From: Serratia marcescens | Lineage (GTDB): Bacteria > Pseudomonadota > Gammaproteobacteria > Enterobacterales > Enterobacteriaceae | Direction: 5' to 3' | Assembly: GCF_001902635.1 (NCBI RefSeq) | Contig: NZ_MJAO01000020.1 | Location: 17,779 to 81,778 of the forward strand | Length of the DNA stretch: 64,000 nt | Shown: one piece after another, positions 38,060-48,916 of the stretch | Position numbering within the stretch: position 1 is the stretch's first letter | How the letters are laid out: the number at the start of each line of letters is the position of its first letter | Made by a program: the position numbers and the translations under genes | Notes under the pieces: generated by a model | What the model saw: the letters and a program-made list of their open reading frames with translations, nothing else | Database searches by the model: none | Told to the model about the DNA's origin: nothing

Positions 38060-39021
38060 GCAATAACCTTTTGCAACGCCTGCCATGCCGTGCCGGCGTC
38101 GATAGTCGCCATCTCTTTTTCCGGCGAAATCAGCGAGTGCTGATTTTGCCCATAGCCGCCGATCAGGCCGGGATCGGTCGGCCCGAACAGCGTGATGTTC
38201 GGTTTGTCGAGCGCGGCGGTCAAATGGCTGAGCCCGGTGTCGACCGAGACCACGCCTTTGGCGCCGGCCAGCACTTCAGCCACCTGCTGCAGGCTGAGCT
38301 TCGGCAGCACTTCGACATGTGAAAAACCTTCCGCCAACCGCAGTGCACGCTGATGTTCATGCTCCGCACCCCACGGCAGTTTGATTTTCAGCCCGCTGTC
38401 GGCCGCCAGCGCGATCAGCTCTCGCCAGTGTTGTTCCGGCCAGTGCTTGTCGTCACGGGTCGTGGCGTGCAAAAACACCAGATACTGACCGGCGTCAGCG
38501 GGCGGACGGCTGAGAAAGCGCGCGGCGATGGCGTAATCGCCGTAGCTGCCCGGTTTGTCGTAGCCGAGGCTCTTGGCGAACAGCTCGCGCGTGCGTTCCA
38601 CCGCATGCTGCTGTTTGTCTATCTCATGGCGCACGTTGTAGAACCAGCTGGCGAACGGTTCGCGCGCGCTCTTGCAGTCCGGGCCGTGCTTGCTGCCTTT
38701 GGCGATGCGCGTGATCAGCGCGGCGCTTTTGATCAGGCCCTGCGCGTCGATCACCAGGTCGTAGCGGCGTTCTTGCAGCGCGCGCTTGAAGTCGCAGCGT
38801 TGTTGCCGGGTGTCGTTGCCGAACCAGTTCTTACGCCAGCGGCGAATGGCCACCGGGATCACGCGATCCACCGCCGGGTGCCAGGTGGGAACCTGGCTGA
38901 AGCCCTCTTCCACCACCCAATCGAAGCGAATATCGGGAATGGCCTGCTGCGCGTCGGTCAGGGCGGGCAGCGTATGCAGCACGTCCCCCATCGAGGAGGT
39001 TTTTACTATTAACACCTGCAT
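38056..39021 (-). CDS. waaC: LPS heptosyltransferase I WaaC
   Basis: 321 residues, against 319 in E. coli RfaC. It adds L-glycero-D-manno-heptose from ADP-heptose to Kdo2-lipid A. The GT9 motifs are VKTSSMGDVLHTLPALTDA at the N-terminus and VSVDTGLSHLTAALDKPNIT followed by LFGPTDPGLIGGYG. It starts 2 bases after waaF and overlaps the next gene by 4 bases. Confidence 0.96.
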   Translation of the reverse strand: MQVLIVKTSSMGDVLHTLPALTDAQQAIPDIRFDWVVEEGFSQVPTWHPAVDRVIPVAIRRWRKNWFGNDTRQQRCDFKRALQERRYDLVIDAQGLIKSAALITRIAKGSKHGPDCKSAREPFASWFYNVRHEIDKQQHAVERTRELFAKSLGYDKPGSYGDYAIAARFLSRPPADAGQYLVFLHATTRDDKHWPEQHWRELIALAADSGLKIKLPWGAEHEHQRALRLAEGFSHVEVLPKLSLQQVAEVLAGAKGVVSVDTGLSHLTAALDKPNITLFGPTDPGLIGGYGQNQHSLISPEKEMATIDAGTAWQALQKVIA

Positions 39022-39023
39022 GA

Positions 39024-40070
39024 CTATTCCTCGCTGGCGACAAGCAACGGCGTCAGCGCGTCCAACACTTGCTGCGGCTGAATATCGATCAAACTTTGGT
39101 GGTACCCCTGCTCGGCGTCTCCCTTGCGTACCTTGTGATAGCCGCTAATCAAGCGGATCACTCGCGCCTGGTCGGAGAGCGGCGGCGTGAAGTCGGGGCT
39201 GCTTGGGCCGTACAAGGCTATCAGCGGTTTGTTCAACGCCGCGGCAACGTGCATTAAACCGGAATCGTTGCTGACCACCGCCCGGCAGGCGGCGATCAGG
39301 ATAACCGCTTGTTCCAGCTGGGTTTCCCCGGCCAGGTTAAAGCAGAAGTGGCGGGCGTCTTCATGCAATGCGGTGCGGATCTGCTCGCCGGCCTCGTGGT
39401 CTTTCGCCGAACCGAACAGCGCAACCTGATAGCCGCTATCAATCAGCCGCTGAGCCAGCGTTGCGTAGTGGTAGTGCGGCCAGCGCTTGGCCGGGCCGAA
39501 CTCCGCCCCCGGGCAGAAACCGACGATCGGTCGGCTGTCGGGCAGGTTGAAGGCGGCGGTGGTTTCGGCGATCTCCTTGTCGTTCACCTGCAGCTGCGGC
39601 CGCAACAGCGGCTGTGGCAGGTCATCGGCACGCTGAATGCGGCCCTTGTCATAGGCCAGCGCCACGTAGCGCTGCACCATCAGCGGGAAGGCCGCCTTGT
39701 CGAGTACGCGGACGTCGTTCAGCAGGCCGTAACGCATTTCGCCCCGCCAGCCGGTGCGCTGCGGGATATCGGCGAAGAAGGGTACCAGCGCGGATTTGAA
39801 CGAGTTGGGTAGCACGTAAGCGCGATCGTAACGGTTGGCGCGCAGGGCGCGCCCCAGACGGCGGCGCTCGCCGAGCCCCAGCGCGCCGTGGCCCAGCGGC
39901 ATCGCCAGCGCCTGATTGACTTCCGGCATGCGCGCCAGCAGCGGGCGGCACCAGGCCGGCGCCATCACATCGATCTCCGCCGACGGGTGTTCGGCCTTCA
40001 GGGTGCGATAGAGACTTTGCGACATCATCATGTCGCCAACCCAAGAAGGGCCGATAACCAGTATTTTCAT
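39024..40070 (-). CDS. waaF: LPS heptosyltransferase II WaaF
   Basis: 348 residues, the E. coli RfaF length. It adds the second heptose to heptose I. Visible motifs are KILVIGPSWVGDMMMSQSLY, WPHYHYATLAQRL and SNDSGLMHVAAALNKPLIAL with YGPSSPDFTPPLS. It lies between hldD and waaC on the same strand, as in most enterobacteria. Confidence 0.97.
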   Translation of the reverse strand: MKILVIGPSWVGDMMMSQSLYRTLKAEHPSAEIDVMAPAWCRPLLARMPEVNQALAMPLGHGALGLGERRRLGRALRANRYDRAYVLPNSFKSALVPFFADIPQRTGWRGEMRYGLLNDVRVLDKAAFPLMVQRYVALAYDKGRIQRADDLPQPLLRPQLQVNDKEIAETTAAFNLPDSRPIVGFCPGAEFGPAKRWPHYHYATLAQRLIDSGYQVALFGSAKDHEAGEQIRTALHEDARHFCFNLAGETQLEQAVILIAACRAVVSNDSGLMHVAAALNKPLIALYGPSSPDFTPPLSDQARVIRLISGYHKVRKGDAEQGYHQSLIDIQPQQVLDALTPLLVASEE

Positions 40071-40092
40071 ACCCAGCGTTAATTCCTTCAGC

Positions 40093-41022
40093 TTATGCGG
40101 TGCGATTCAACCAGGCCATGTACTCTTTCACGCCTTCGGCGACCGTTTTAAACGGTGCGTCGTAGCCGGCGGCGCGCAGCTTGGTCAGATCGGCCTGGGT
40201 GTACGCCTGGTAGCGGCCCTTCAGCTTTTCCGGGAATTCGATGTATTCCACTGCGCCTTTCTGGTGGAAGTCCACCACCGCGTCGGCCACCGCCTGGAAG
40301 GTTTCCGCTCGGCCGGTGCCGCAGTTGAAGATGCCGGATTTACCGGTTTCCCAGAACCACAGGTTGACCGCCGCCACGTCGCCGACGTAGATGAAGTCGC
40401 GCTTGAAGTTTTCGCTGCCGGCGAACAGTTTCGGGTTTTCACCGCGGTTGAGCTGGGTGTTCAGATGGAAGGCGACGCTGGCCATGCTGCCTTTGTGGCC
40501 TTCGCGCGGGCCGTAAACGTTGAAGTAGCGGAAACCGCAGATCTGCGAGTCCGCTTCCGGCAGGATCTCACGCACGTACTGGTCGAACAGGAATTTGGAG
40601 TAGCCGTACACGTTGAGCGGCGCTTCATACTGGCGCTCTTCGATAAACTCTTCGCGGCCGCCGTAAGTGGCGGCGGAGGAGGCGTACAGGAACGGAATTT
40701 CGCGATCCAGGCAGTAATGCAGAATGTCTTTAGAGTACTGATAGTTGTTGTCCATCATGTACTTGCCGTCCCACTCGGTGGTGGCGGAGCAGGCACCTTC
40801 GTGGAAGACCGCCTCGATATCGCCCAGATCGTCGCCGGCCACGATGCTGGCGATAAAGTCTTCTTTATCGATATAGTCGGCAATGTCCAGATCGACCAGG
40901 TTGACGAACTTGGTGCCGTCTTTCAGGTTATCCACCACCAGGATATCGCGATATCCTTTGTCGTTCAGTGCCTTAACGATGTTGCTGCCGATCATGCCGG
41001 CGCCGCCTGTGACGATAATCAT
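40093..41022 (-). CDS. hldD: ADP-L-glycero-D-manno-heptose 6-epimerase HldD
   Basis: 309 residues, against 310 in E. coli. It makes the ADP-L,D-heptose donor for WaaC, WaaF and WaaQ. It is a short-chain dehydrogenase-type epimerase: the NADP motif [16 protein letters not shown] at the start, [10 protein letters not shown], and the catalytic [10 protein letters not shown] (Tyr and Lys) near residue 140. The frame reaches 41058, but ATG 41022 is the family start. On the minus strand a TATTAT box lies about 60 bases upstream, a weak promoter candidate. Confidence 0.97.
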   Translation of the reverse strand: MIIVTGGAGMIGSNIVKALNDKGYRDILVVDNLKDGTKFVNLVDLDIADYIDKEDFIASIVAGDDLGDIEAVFHEGACSATTEWDGKYMMDNNYQYSKDILHYCLDREIPFLYASSAATYGGREEFIEERQYEAPLNVYGYSKFLFDQYVREILPEADSQICGFRYFNVYGPREGHKGSMASVAFHLNTQLNRGENPKLFAGSENFKRDFIYVGDVAAVNLWFWETGKSGIFNCGTGRAETFQAVADAVVDFHQKGAVEYIEFPEKLKGRYQAYTQADLTKLRAAGYDAPFKTVAEGVKEYMAWLNRTA

Positions 41023-41262
41023 TGGGTTACCCCTGCTAAGCTGCCTGGCGGGGCACAATGCCCCACGCTCAATGGCGGTTATAATAGCATTTCATGCCGC
41101 GGCAAACAGCGGAAGGGCTCCGAATATCCCGCATAGCCATTGAAGTCCGCTTTTTGCCGTGATATCTGCTGCAATTTTAATATTCTCTCCCGCGCATTCT
41201 CGTCAGTTTGGTTACAAATCAGTAAAATATGCCGCAAATAGCCCAATCCTGGAGATAACCGA

Positions 41263-42459
41263 ATGTCAGCGTCTTTTTATCAGCAGTTGGAACAACAGCT
41301 TGCCGCCACTCGCAGTGAAGGGCTGTTCAAGGAAGAACGCATCATCACCTCCGCGCAACAAGCGGATATCGCCGTTGCCGACGGCAGCCATGTGATCAAC
41401 TTCTGCGCCAATAACTACCTGGGCCTGGCCAACCATCCGGCGCTGATCGCCGCCGCCAAGGCGGGGATGGACAGCCACGGTTTCGGCATGGCGTCGGTGC
41501 GCTTCATCTGCGGCACCCAAGACAGCCACAAGCAGCTGGAACAGAAACTGGCGGCCTTTTTGGGTATGGAAGACGCGATCCTGTACTCCTCCTGCTTCGA
41601 CGCCAACGGCGGGTTGTTCGAAACCCTGCTGGGCCCGGAAGACGCCATTATCTCCGATGCGCTGAACCATGCGTCGATCATCGACGGCGTGCGCCTGTGC
41701 AAGGCTAAACGTTATCGCTACGCCAACAACGACATGACCGAGCTGGCCGCGCAGCTGAAGCAGGCCAAAGCCGACGGCGCGCGCCACATTCTGATCGCCA
41801 CCGATGGTGTATTCTCGATGGATGGCGTCATTGCCAACCTGAAAGGGGTTTGCGATCTGGCGGACGAGTATCAGGCGCTGGTGATGGTGGATGACTCCCA
41901 CGCGGTGGGCTTTGTCGGCGCCAACGGGCGCGGCACCCATGAATACTGCGAAGTGATGGGCCGCGTCGATATCATTACCGGTACCCTGGGCAAGGCGCTG
42001 GGCGGCGCGTCCGGCGGCTACACCGCCGCCAAGAAAGAAGTGGTGGAGTGGCTGCGCCAGCGTTCGCGCCCGTACCTGTTCTCCAACTCGCTGGCGCCGG
42101 CGATCGTCGCCGCGTCGATCAAAGTGCTGGAACTGTTGGAAGAGGGCGATGCGTTGCGCGATCGCCTGTGGGCCAACGCGCGTCTGTTCCGCGAAAAAAT
42201 GACCGCCGCCGGCTTCACTTTGGCCGGCGCCGATCACGCCATCATCCCGGTGATGCTGGGTGAGGCGAAGCTGGCGCAGGAGTTCGCCAATGCGTTGCTC
42301 AAGGAAGGCATCTATGTGACCGGTTTCTTCTATCCGGTGGTGCCGAAAGGCCAGGCGCGCATCCGTACCCAGATGTCCGCCGACCACACCCCGGAGCAAA
42401 TCGAACGCGCAGTGGCGGCGTTTATACGTATCGGTAAAAATCTTGGCGTTATTGCATAA
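41263..42459 (+). CDS. kbl: 2-amino-3-ketobutyrate CoA ligase Kbl
   Basis: 398 residues, the E. coli length. It splits 2-amino-3-ketobutyrate with CoA to glycine and acetyl-CoA, the second step of threonine breakdown. It belongs to the PLP fold-type I alpha-oxoamine synthases; the PLP Lys lies in [15 protein letters not shown] near residue 244, and [11 protein letters not shown] and [12 protein letters not shown] are conserved. TGGAGATAACCG precedes the ATG. tdh follows 9 bases later. It is divergent from hldD with 240 bases between. Confidence 0.98.
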   Translation: MSASFYQQLEQQLAATRSEGLFKEERIITSAQQADIAVADGSHVINFCANNYLGLANHPALIAAAKAGMDSHGFGMASVRFICGTQDSHKQLEQKLAAFLGMEDAILYSSCFDANGGLFETLLGPEDAIISDALNHASIIDGVRLCKAKRYRYANNDMTELAAQLKQAKADGARHILIATDGVFSMDGVIANLKGVCDLADEYQALVMVDDSHAVGFVGANGRGTHEYCEVMGRVDIITGTLGKALGGASGGYTAAKKEVVEWLRQRSRPYLFSNSLAPAIVAASIKVLELLEEGDALRDRLWANARLFREKMTAAGFTLAGADHAIIPVMLGEAKLAQEFANALLKEGIYVTGFFYPVVPKGQARIRTQMSADHTPEQIERAVAAFIRIGKNLGVIA

Positions 42460-42468
42460 GGTAAAACC

Positions 42469-43494
42469 ATGAAAGCACTGTCAAAACTGAAAGCGGAAGA
42501 AGGGATTTGGATGACCGACGTGCCTCAGCCGGAGCTGGGTCACAATGACATCATGATCAAAATCCGCAAAACCGCGATCTGCGGCACCGATGTGCATATT
42601 TACAACTGGGACGAGTGGTCGCAAAAAACCATTCCGGTTCCGATGGTGGTCGGCCATGAGTACGTGGGCGAAGTGGTGGCGATCGGTCAGGAAGTCAAAG
42701 GCTTCAACATCGGCGATCGCGTGTCCGGCGAAGGCCACATCACCTGCGGCCACTGCCGCAACTGCCGCGGCGGCCGCACGCACCTGTGCCGCAACACCAT
42801 TGGCGTAGGCGTGAACCGCCCGGGCAGCTTCGCGGAGTATCTGGTGATCCCGGCGTTCAACGCCTTCAAGATCCCGGATAACATCTCCGACGAACTGGCC
42901 TCGATCTTCGATCCGTTCGGCAACGCAGTGCATACCGCGCTGTCGTTTGACCTGGTCGGGGAAGACGTGTTGGTGTCCGGCGCCGGCCCGATCGGCATCA
43001 TGGCGGCGGCGGTGTGCAAACACGTCGGCGCACGCCACGTGGTGATCACCGACGTCAACGAATACCGTTTGGAGCTGGCGCGCAAGATGGGCGTGACTCG
43101 CGCGGTGAACGTCAGCAAGGAAAACCTCAGCGACGTGATGGCCGAACTGGGCATGACCGAAGGGTTCGATGTCGGTTTGGAAATGTCCGGCGCGCCGCCG
43201 GCGTTCCGCACGCTGCTCAATGCCATGAACCACGGCGGGCGTATCGCCATGCTGGGTATTCCGCCTTCGGATATGTCGATCGACTGGAACCAGGTCATCT
43301 TCAAAGGGCTGTTTATCAAAGGGATTTACGGCCGCGAAATGTTTGAAACCTGGTACAAGATGGCGGCGCTGATCCAGTCCGGTCTGGATTTGACTCCGAT
43401 CATCACCCACCGCTTCTCGATCGACGAGTTCCAGCAGGGCTTCGACGCCATGCGTTCCGGCAAGTCGGGCAAAGTGGTGCTGAGCTGGGATTGA
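42469..43494 (+). CDS. tdh: L-threonine 3-dehydrogenase Tdh
   Basis: 341 residues, the E. coli length. It oxidises L-threonine to 2-amino-3-ketobutyrate with NAD+. It is a zinc alcohol-dehydrogenase relative with catalytic Cys38 ([13 protein letters not shown]), GHEYVGEV, the four-Cys structural zinc site [15 protein letters not shown] and the Rossmann [12 protein letters not shown]. It forms the kbl-tdh operon and ends at a strong terminator. Confidence 0.98.
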   Translation: MKALSKLKAEEGIWMTDVPQPELGHNDIMIKIRKTAICGTDVHIYNWDEWSQKTIPVPMVVGHEYVGEVVAIGQEVKGFNIGDRVSGEGHITCGHCRNCRGGRTHLCRNTIGVGVNRPGSFAEYLVIPAFNAFKIPDNISDELASIFDPFGNAVHTALSFDLVGEDVLVSGAGPIGIMAAAVCKHVGARHVVITDVNEYRLELARKMGVTRAVNVSKENLSDVMAELGMTEGFDVGLEMSGAPPAFRTLLNAMNHGGRIAMLGIPPSDMSIDWNQVIFKGLFIKGIYGREMFETWYKMAALIQSGLDLTPIITHRFSIDEFQQGFDAMRSGKSGKVVLSWD

Positions 43495-43510
43495 TCTCGA
43501 CAGAGGTGAA

Positions 43511-43536
43511 AAGGGCCGGAATTCCGGCCTTTTTTT
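43511..43536. terminator. Bidirectional terminator between tdh and yibQ
   Basis: Palindrome GGCCGGAATTCCGGCC (43514-43529) with A before and seven T after on +; on the minus strand it is followed by CTTTTC. It separates the convergent tdh and yibQ. Confidence 0.85.
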
Positions 43537-44488
43537 ATGCTTGCGGTTTGGCCTGCGTCCAGTGCTGCCAATGACGCTTGATGAAGGTCACCGGCGGCGA
43601 GGCGGCGATGCTGTCGCCGATGACGCCCAGCACGGTGCCGGCGTTGACTTTTTCCTTCGGCAACTTGACTTTGCACTGTTTGATGCCGCCGCTGAACGGG
43701 TTCTTCGGTTGCGGTTTCTGCGGTTTGACCGGCGGTGGAACGTAGCCGCCGCCGCTGTTGCTCTGCGGTTCGTTCAGCAGCGCACTCGGTTTGACCAGCA
43801 CGATATCGGCGGGCAGCGACGGCAGCATTTGCTGCAACACCTTCACTGTCGCCGGGCGCGGGTGGCCGATGGCGATGGCGGAGCCGTTGCGCCGCGCCAA
43901 TTCGACCGCGCGGTTGAACTGGCGGCGGATATCGGCTTCGTTCGCGGTATCGTCGAGGAACACCTTGCGTTTGATGACTTTAACTCCGGTGCCGGCCGCG
44001 GCGCGGGTCGCCTGGCTGCTGCCGATGGTCATGCTGTCGAGGAAGTACAGGCGATAGCTTTCGAGCGCCTGCATCACTTTTTGCATGCCCGGCAGGCTGG
44101 AGGTCATGGCGCTGCCCATGTGGTTGTTCATGCCGACAGCGTAGGGCACGTTGTTCACCGCGTTGCGGATGATGCGTTGGATCTCGTCGCTGCTCATGGA
44201 CGGCTGCAGGGTATCGCGTTCCAGCGGCTGTTTGCTGAGCGGCGCCATCGGCATGTGGATCAGTACTTCGCGGCCCTGGCTGTGGGCGCGGGTGGCCATC
44301 AGGCGGGCGTAAGGCGCGTTGGGCAACACCGCGACGGAGATCGCCGTCGGCATTTGCAGCACCGCATTTTCTTCATGCGGGCGGTAGCCCACGTCATCGA
44401 TGACGATGGAGAGTTTTCCTGCCTGCGCGGCGTAAACCTGCAGCAGACAGCCAATCAGTAGTGCTGTACGGGTTTTGACATAGCGCAA
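43535..44488 (-). CDS. yibQ: Divergent polysaccharide deacetylase-family periplasmic protein YibQ
   Basis: 317 residues if started at the TTG at 44488, which gives a proper signal peptide (RYVKTRTALLIGCLLQVYA, cut before GKLSIVIDD) and has GGGAAG 6-7 bases before it. A GTG at 44506 in frame would spoil the signal. The mature protein is the DUF610/divergent polysaccharide deacetylase domain: IVIDDVGY, NNHMGSAMT, FLDSMTIG and AIAIGHPRPATV. The C-terminal third is Pro/Lys-rich. Its function is not proven; its place after envC suggests a cell-wall role. Confidence 0.85.
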   Translation of the reverse strand: MRYVKTRTALLIGCLLQVYAAQAGKLSIVIDDVGYRPHEENAVLQMPTAISVAVLPNAPYARLMATRAHSQGREVLIHMPMAPLSKQPLERDTLQPSMSSDEIQRIIRNAVNNVPYAVGMNNHMGSAMTSSLPGMQKVMQALESYRLYFLDSMTIGSSQATRAAAGTGVKVIKRKVFLDDTANEADIRRQFNRAVELARRNGSAIAIGHPRPATVKVLQQMLPSLPADIVLVKPSALLNEPQSNSGGGYVPPPVKPQKPQPKNPFSGGIKQCKVKLPKEKVNAGTVLGVIGDSIAASPPVTFIKRHWQHWTQAKPQA

Positions 44489-44490
44489 AT

Positions 44491-45825
44491 CTATCTTCCC
44501 AACCACGGCAGTGGGTTAACCGCCTGTCCTTGACGACGGATTTCGAAATAGAGCGACGGCGTTCCTTGACCGCCGCTGGTGCCGACCAGGGCGATCGGCT
44601 GACCGGCGCGCACCTGCGCCCCGACGTTGACCAACGCGCTCTGGTTGTAACCGTACACGCTCATGTCGCCTTTGCCGTGTTCGACCACCACCATCAGGCC
44701 ATAGCCTTGCAGCCAGTCGGCCAGCAGCACGCGGCCATCGGCGACGGCTTTCACTTCGCTGCCTTCGCGGGCTTCGATCACCATGCCTTTCCAGCGTAGC
44801 TCGCCCTGCTGCTGTTCGCCAAAGCCGTGCAGAGTGCGGCCGCGCACCGGCCACATCAGCTGGCCGGCCGGGCGGCCGAGGCCGCCGGTACGCGCCATCA
44901 GCGAGCGATCGGCTTCGCTTGGTTTGTAGGTGGTGCCGGTTTTCTTCGCCTGTTGTTCTTTGATGCGCACCTGTTCGCGCACCTTGGCCGCTTCACGCGC
45001 TTCGCGTTCGGCGCGCGCGCGGGCTTCGCGCTCCGCGCGGGCGATCTTGTCGCGCATGCGGGTTTCGTTCTGGCGCAGTTCCACCAGGCGTTGTTGGTCT
45101 TTTTCCAGCGAAGCTTCCAGCTCGGTCAGCGTTTTCTTGCGGGCGCCGCGCGCCTGCTCCAGTTTTTGCTGCTGCGTCTGTTGTTCGCCCAGTAAGGATT
45201 TTTGCTGGCCCTGTTTGGCCACCAGCGTGGTTTTCTGCTTCGCCAGCTCGGCGCGGGTCTGTTTCAGCTCTTCGATGGTTTTCTGGCGCGCTTCGTTCAG
45301 ATAGCCGAAATAAGCCAGGATACGTTCGCTGCGCTGGCTTTCTTCACCGCTGAGGATCAGTTGCACGGCGCTGTGCTGCCCTTGCCGGAAGGCGGCGTCG
45401 AGTTGTTTGGCGAGGAGGTTTTGCTGGGTCGACTGCTGCTTTTGCAACTTGGCTATCGAGGCGTTCAGGCTGGAAATGTCCTTGCCCAGCTGAGTGAGCG
45501 AGCCCTGGGTGTCGCGCAATTGGCGGCTGGCTTGGGCGATGGTTTTTTCCTGCTGGCGCAGCTGATCCTGCAGAGAGCTGCGCTGCTGCTGCTGCTGCTT
45601 TACCGCCTTTTCTTTCTCGGCGATGCTCTGCTGGATGTCTTTCAGCTGGGATTTATTGTCTTCCGCCGCCTGGCCGGCGAGCGGCAACAGCAAGACGCCA
45701 GCGCAAAATACGCTGGCGCACATGGCGGTGAACGTCCTTGGCGCGGTGCGTTCAGGCTGCGGTCGGCTGCCTGCGTTTGCGCTTCGGGTTACCCTTGATA
45801 GTGCAAAAAACGCCTTCTCCCTCAT
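44491..45825 (-). CDS. envC: Murein hydrolase activator EnvC
   Basis: 444 residues from the first ATG. A long periplasmic coiled coil rich in Gln, Lys and Glu (about 60-300) precedes a LytM-type domain (about 325-444). The LytM domain lacks catalytic metal ligands (for example VYGYN in place of the usual YxH), as in E. coli EnvC, which activates amidases AmiA and AmiB at the septum. Start is uncertain: ATG 45825 resembles the long E. coli form but has no good ribosome site; ATG 45723 (MCASVFCAG) is an alternative. It lies between gpmM and yibQ. Confidence 0.93.
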   Translation of the reverse strand: MREKAFFALSRVTRSANAGSRPQPERTAPRTFTAMCASVFCAGVLLLPLAGQAAEDNKSQLKDIQQSIAEKEKAVKQQQQQRSSLQDQLRQQEKTIAQASRQLRDTQGSLTQLGKDISSLNASIAKLQKQQSTQQNLLAKQLDAAFRQGQHSAVQLILSGEESQRSERILAYFGYLNEARQKTIEELKQTRAELAKQKTTLVAKQGQQKSLLGEQQTQQQKLEQARGARKKTLTELEASLEKDQQRLVELRQNETRMRDKIARAEREARARAEREAREAAKVREQVRIKEQQAKKTGTTYKPSEADRSLMARTGGLGRPAGQLMWPVRGRTLHGFGEQQQGELRWKGMVIEAREGSEVKAVADGRVLLADWLQGYGLMVVVEHGKGDMSVYGYNQSALVNVGAQVRAGQPIALVGTSGGQGTPSLYFEIRRQGQAVNPLPWLGR

Positions 45826-45834
45826 GGAGAAGGA

Positions 45835-47379
45835 TTATTCCACGATGAACAGCGGCTTACCAGTCATCTCTTGCGGGATTTCCATTCCCATCAGCGTTAA
45901 CAGGGTTGGCGCGATGTCCGAAAGCTTGCCGCCTTCGACCGCTTGCGCCGGTTTGCCGACGTAAATCAGCGGCACCGGCAGGCTGGTGTGGGCGGTGTGC
46001 GCCTGGCCGGTGGCCGGGTCGCGCATCTGCTCGGCGTTGCCGTGATCGGCGGTGATCAGCAGTTGCCCGTCGACGTCGCGCACTGCGTCAACCACTTGGG
46101 CGATGCAGGCGTCCAGCGTTTCCACCGCTTTTATCGCCGCTTCATACACGCCGGTATGCCCCACCATGTCGCCGTTCGGGTAGTTGCAGATAATGGCGTC
46201 GTACTTGCCGCTGCGGATGGCGCTCAGCAGCTTGTCGGTCAGCTCGGCGGCGCTCATCTCCGGCTGCAGATCGTAGGTGGCGACCTTCGGCGAGTTGACC
46301 AGCACGCGGTCTTCACCCTTGAACGGCGCTTCTACGCCGCCGTTATAGAAGAAGGTGACATGGGCGTATTTTTCGGTTTCCGAGATGCGCAGCTGGGTTT
46401 TGTCGTGCTTCATCAGCCATTCGCCGAAGGTGTTGGCCAGCGACGCCGGCGGATAGGCGCAGGCGGTCGCGATGTCGGCGGCGTATTCGGTCAGCATCAC
46501 GAAATCGCCGAACTGCACCTGCTTGGCGCGCGGGAAACCGTCGAAATCCGCGTTCACGAAGGCGCGGGTGATCTGGCGCGCGCGGTCGGCGCGGAAGTTC
46601 ATGAAGATCAACGCGTCGCCGTCCTGCATCGCGGCATCGGCCTCACCGGCGGCGCGGATCACGGTCGGTCTGACGAACTCGTCGTTTTCACCGCGCTGAT
46701 AGGCGGCCTGCAGGCCGGCGATCGCATCCTCGGCCACGTAGTCGCCTTTGGCCGCGGTCAGCAGGTCATAGGCCAGCTGCACGCGATCCCAGCGGTTGTC
46801 GCGGTCCATCGCGTAGTAGCGGCCAATCAGCGAGGCGATGCGGCCGACGCCCAACGTGGCGAAGGCGTCGCGGCAGCGTTGCAGTGGGGCTTCGGCGCTG
46901 CGCGGCGGCGTGTCACGCCCGTCGAGGAAGGCATGCAAATAGACGGCTTTGGCGCCGCGCTGGGCGGCTAGCGTGATCATGGCCAGGATGTGCTCGTCGT
47001 GGCTGTGCACGCCGCCCGGCGACAGCAGGCCCATGATGTGTACCGCCTTGCCGGCCGCTACGGCCTTATCGACGGCGGCGGTCAGCACCGGGTTGGCGAA
47101 GAAGTCGCCGTCGGCGATCGCTTTATCCAGCCGGGTCAGATCCTGGTACACGATGCGCCCGGCACCCAGGTTGACGTGGCCGACTTCGGAGTTGCCCATT
47201 TGGCCGTCGGGCAGGCCGACATCCAGCCCGGAAGCGGCGATCAGCGTATGCGGCTGCTCCCGCCACAGGCGATCCATCACCGGGGTGCCGGCGTTCAGGA
47301 TCGCGTTGTCCTGCCGCTCTTCACGGTGGCCGTAACCGTCCAGGATCACCAGTACCATCGGTTTTTTGTTGCTCGACAT
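45835..47379 (-). CDS. gpmM: 2,3-bisphosphoglycerate-independent phosphoglycerate mutase
   Basis: 514 residues, the E. coli length. It interconverts 3- and 2-phosphoglycerate using two Mn2+. The alkaline-phosphatase-type core is complete: [13 protein letters not shown] at the start, the phosphoserine site [16 protein letters not shown] near residue 65 and the C-terminal [11 protein letters not shown]. It heads the gpmM-envC-yibQ run. The 297-base gap to yibN (47380-47676) holds both divergent promoters; a TATACT at 47621 may serve yibN, without a clear -35. Confidence 0.97.
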   Translation of the reverse strand: MSSNKKPMVLVILDGYGHREERQDNAILNAGTPVMDRLWREQPHTLIAASGLDVGLPDGQMGNSEVGHVNLGAGRIVYQDLTRLDKAIADGDFFANPVLTAAVDKAVAAGKAVHIMGLLSPGGVHSHDEHILAMITLAAQRGAKAVYLHAFLDGRDTPPRSAEAPLQRCRDAFATLGVGRIASLIGRYYAMDRDNRWDRVQLAYDLLTAAKGDYVAEDAIAGLQAAYQRGENDEFVRPTVIRAAGEADAAMQDGDALIFMNFRADRARQITRAFVNADFDGFPRAKQVQFGDFVMLTEYAADIATACAYPPASLANTFGEWLMKHDKTQLRISETEKYAHVTFFYNGGVEAPFKGEDRVLVNSPKVATYDLQPEMSAAELTDKLLSAIRSGKYDAIICNYPNGDMVGHTGVYEAAIKAVETLDACIAQVVDAVRDVDGQLLITADHGNAEQMRDPATGQAHTAHTSLPVPLIYVGKPAQAVEGGKLSDIAPTLLTLMGMEIPQEMTGKPLFIVE

Positions 47380-47676
47380 TGCATTGACCTCTTATGAACT
47401 TTTTAAGCTGCGAATAGCCATGCGCCCGCCACAAGCATGGCTGTTCGCCCTCGAAAAACCGGCTGATTTTACACCGCCGGCGGCGATAAATAGCCCAAAG
47501 AGATCAAGGTTGCGGCGAATCGCGCGGGCTTTTATGCTCTGACGTCGGGAATTTCTCAGCGCAGCCCGCAGTTTCTACAATCGCGCTTGCTTATTGGCTG
47601 TATTTGCCGCACTCGGCAGGTATACTCTGGAACCTTGACTTATTTGTCCCTTAACTGACGGGAGTTGTTACACCCC

Positions 47677-48111
47677 ATGCTGCAAGAAATTATGCCATTC
47701 GTAAGCAGACACCCTATTCTGAGCCTGGCTTGGATCGCTCTGCTGGTCGCCGTGATCGTCATGACCTTCAAAAGCCGTTTCTCCAAGGTCAAAGAGATCG
47801 CCCGCGGTGAAGCTATTCGCCTGATCAACAAAGAAGAAGCCGTGGTGGTCGACACCCGCAGCCGCGACGATTTCCGCCGTGGCCACTTGGCCAATGCCAT
47901 CAACCTGACCGCCAGCGAAATCAAAAACGGCAGCCTGGGCGAGCTGGAAAAACACAAAGCGCAGCCGATCATTGTGGTGTGCGCTAACGGCACCGCTTCC
48001 CGCGAGCCGGCGGAGAACCTGAGCAAGGCCGGTTTTGAAAAAGTGACGGTGCTGAAAGACGGCATCTCCGGCTGGAGCGGGGAAAATCTGCCGCTGGTGC
48101 GCGGTAAGTAA
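47677..48111 (+). CDS. yibN: Membrane-anchored rhodanese-like protein YibN
   Basis: 144 residues. An N-terminal membrane helix ([19 protein letters not shown], about 10-29) is followed by a rhodanese domain (about 40-140) with [20 protein letters not shown]. The expected active loop has a Cys ([12 protein letters not shown]), though the spacing to the Arg is one longer than the classical CxxxxxR. Its role is unclear; recent work on E. coli links it to membrane-protein insertion. The ATG at 47677 is preferred to the TTG at 47665, whose ribosome site would touch the codon. It begins the yibN-grxC-secB-gpsA-cysE run. Confidence 0.9.
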   Translation: MLQEIMPFVSRHPILSLAWIALLVAVIVMTFKSRFSKVKEIARGEAIRLINKEEAVVVDTRSRDDFRRGHLANAINLTASEIKNGSLGELEKHKAQPIIVVCANGTASREPAENLSKAGFEKVTVLKDGISGWSGENLPLVRGK

Positions 48112-48139
48112 CCGTTTAACCTATTTGAGGTGGCAATCC

Positions 48140-48388
48140 ATGGCTAACATTGATATCTACACCAAAGCGACTTGCCCGTTCTGTCATCGCGCCAAGGCGC
48201 TGTTGAACAGCAAGGGCGCGGCGTTTAACGAGATCGCCATCGACGGCGATAACGCCAAGCGCGAAGTGATGATCGAGCGCAGCGGGCGAACTACCGTGCC
48301 GCAGATTTTCATCGACGGCCGGCATATCGGCGGCTGTGATGATTTATATGAACTCGATGCTCGCGGCGGCCTGGATCCGCTGCTTTAA
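48140..48388 (+). CDS. grxC: Glutaredoxin 3
   Basis: 82 residues, E. coli Grx3 size. It reduces disulfides with glutathione. The dithiol site CPFC lies at about residues 11-14, with TVPQIFIDGRHIGGCDD as the glutathione-binding cis-Pro and GG region. The frame starts earlier at 48125, but ATG 48140 with GAGGTGGCAATCC in front gives the standard MANIDIYTK. It is 28 bases after yibN. Confidence 0.97.
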   Translation: MANIDIYTKATCPFCHRAKALLNSKGAAFNEIAIDGDNAKREVMIERSGRTTVPQIFIDGRHIGGCDDLYELDARGGLDPLL

Positions 48389-48445
48389 GCAGCTTGCCGG
48401 CTCACCGAGTGTCAATAAGGACGTTTAACCAAGGGTATTACTCAC

Positions 48446-48916
48446 ATGTCAGAACAAAACAGCACCGAAATGGCTTTCCAGATCCAACGCATTTATACCA
48501 AGGACATCTCCTTCGAAGCGCCGAACGCGCCGCAGGTTTTCCAGCAGGAATGGCAGCCGGAAGTTAAACTTGATCTGGATACCGCGTCCAGCCAGCTGGC
48601 TGACGAAGTGTATGAAGTGGTACTGCGCGTAACCGTGACGGCGACCCTGGGCGAAGAGACTGCGTTCCTGTGCGAAGTGCAGCAGGCGGGCATCTTCTCG
48701 GTAGCAGGCATCGAAGGCACGCAGCTGGCGCATTGCCTGGGTGCATACTGCCCGAACATCCTGTTCCCGTATGCGCGCGAGTGCATCACCAGCCTGGTTT
48801 CCCGCGGCACATTCCCGCAGCTGAACCTGGCACCGGTCAACTTTGACGCGCTGTTCATGAACTATCTGCAGCAGCAGGCGGAAGGCGAAGGTGCCGCACC
48901 ACATCAGGATGCCTGA
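48446..48916 (+). CDS. secB: Protein-export chaperone SecB
   Basis: 156 residues, against 155 in E. coli. The tetrameric chaperone keeps precursors unfolded and hands them to SecA. The conserved [19 protein letters not shown] start and [14 protein letters not shown] and [15 protein letters not shown] are present, with an acidic flexible C-terminus ending in PHQDA. Its TGA overlaps the gpsA start (TGATG), as in E. coli. Confidence 0.98.
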   Translation: MSEQNSTEMAFQIQRIYTKDISFEAPNAPQVFQQEWQPEVKLDLDTASSQLADEVYEVVLRVTVTATLGEETAFLCEVQQAGIFSVAGIEGTQLAHCLGAYCPNILFPYARECITSLVSRGTFPQLNLAPVNFDALFMNYLQQQAEGEGAAPHQDA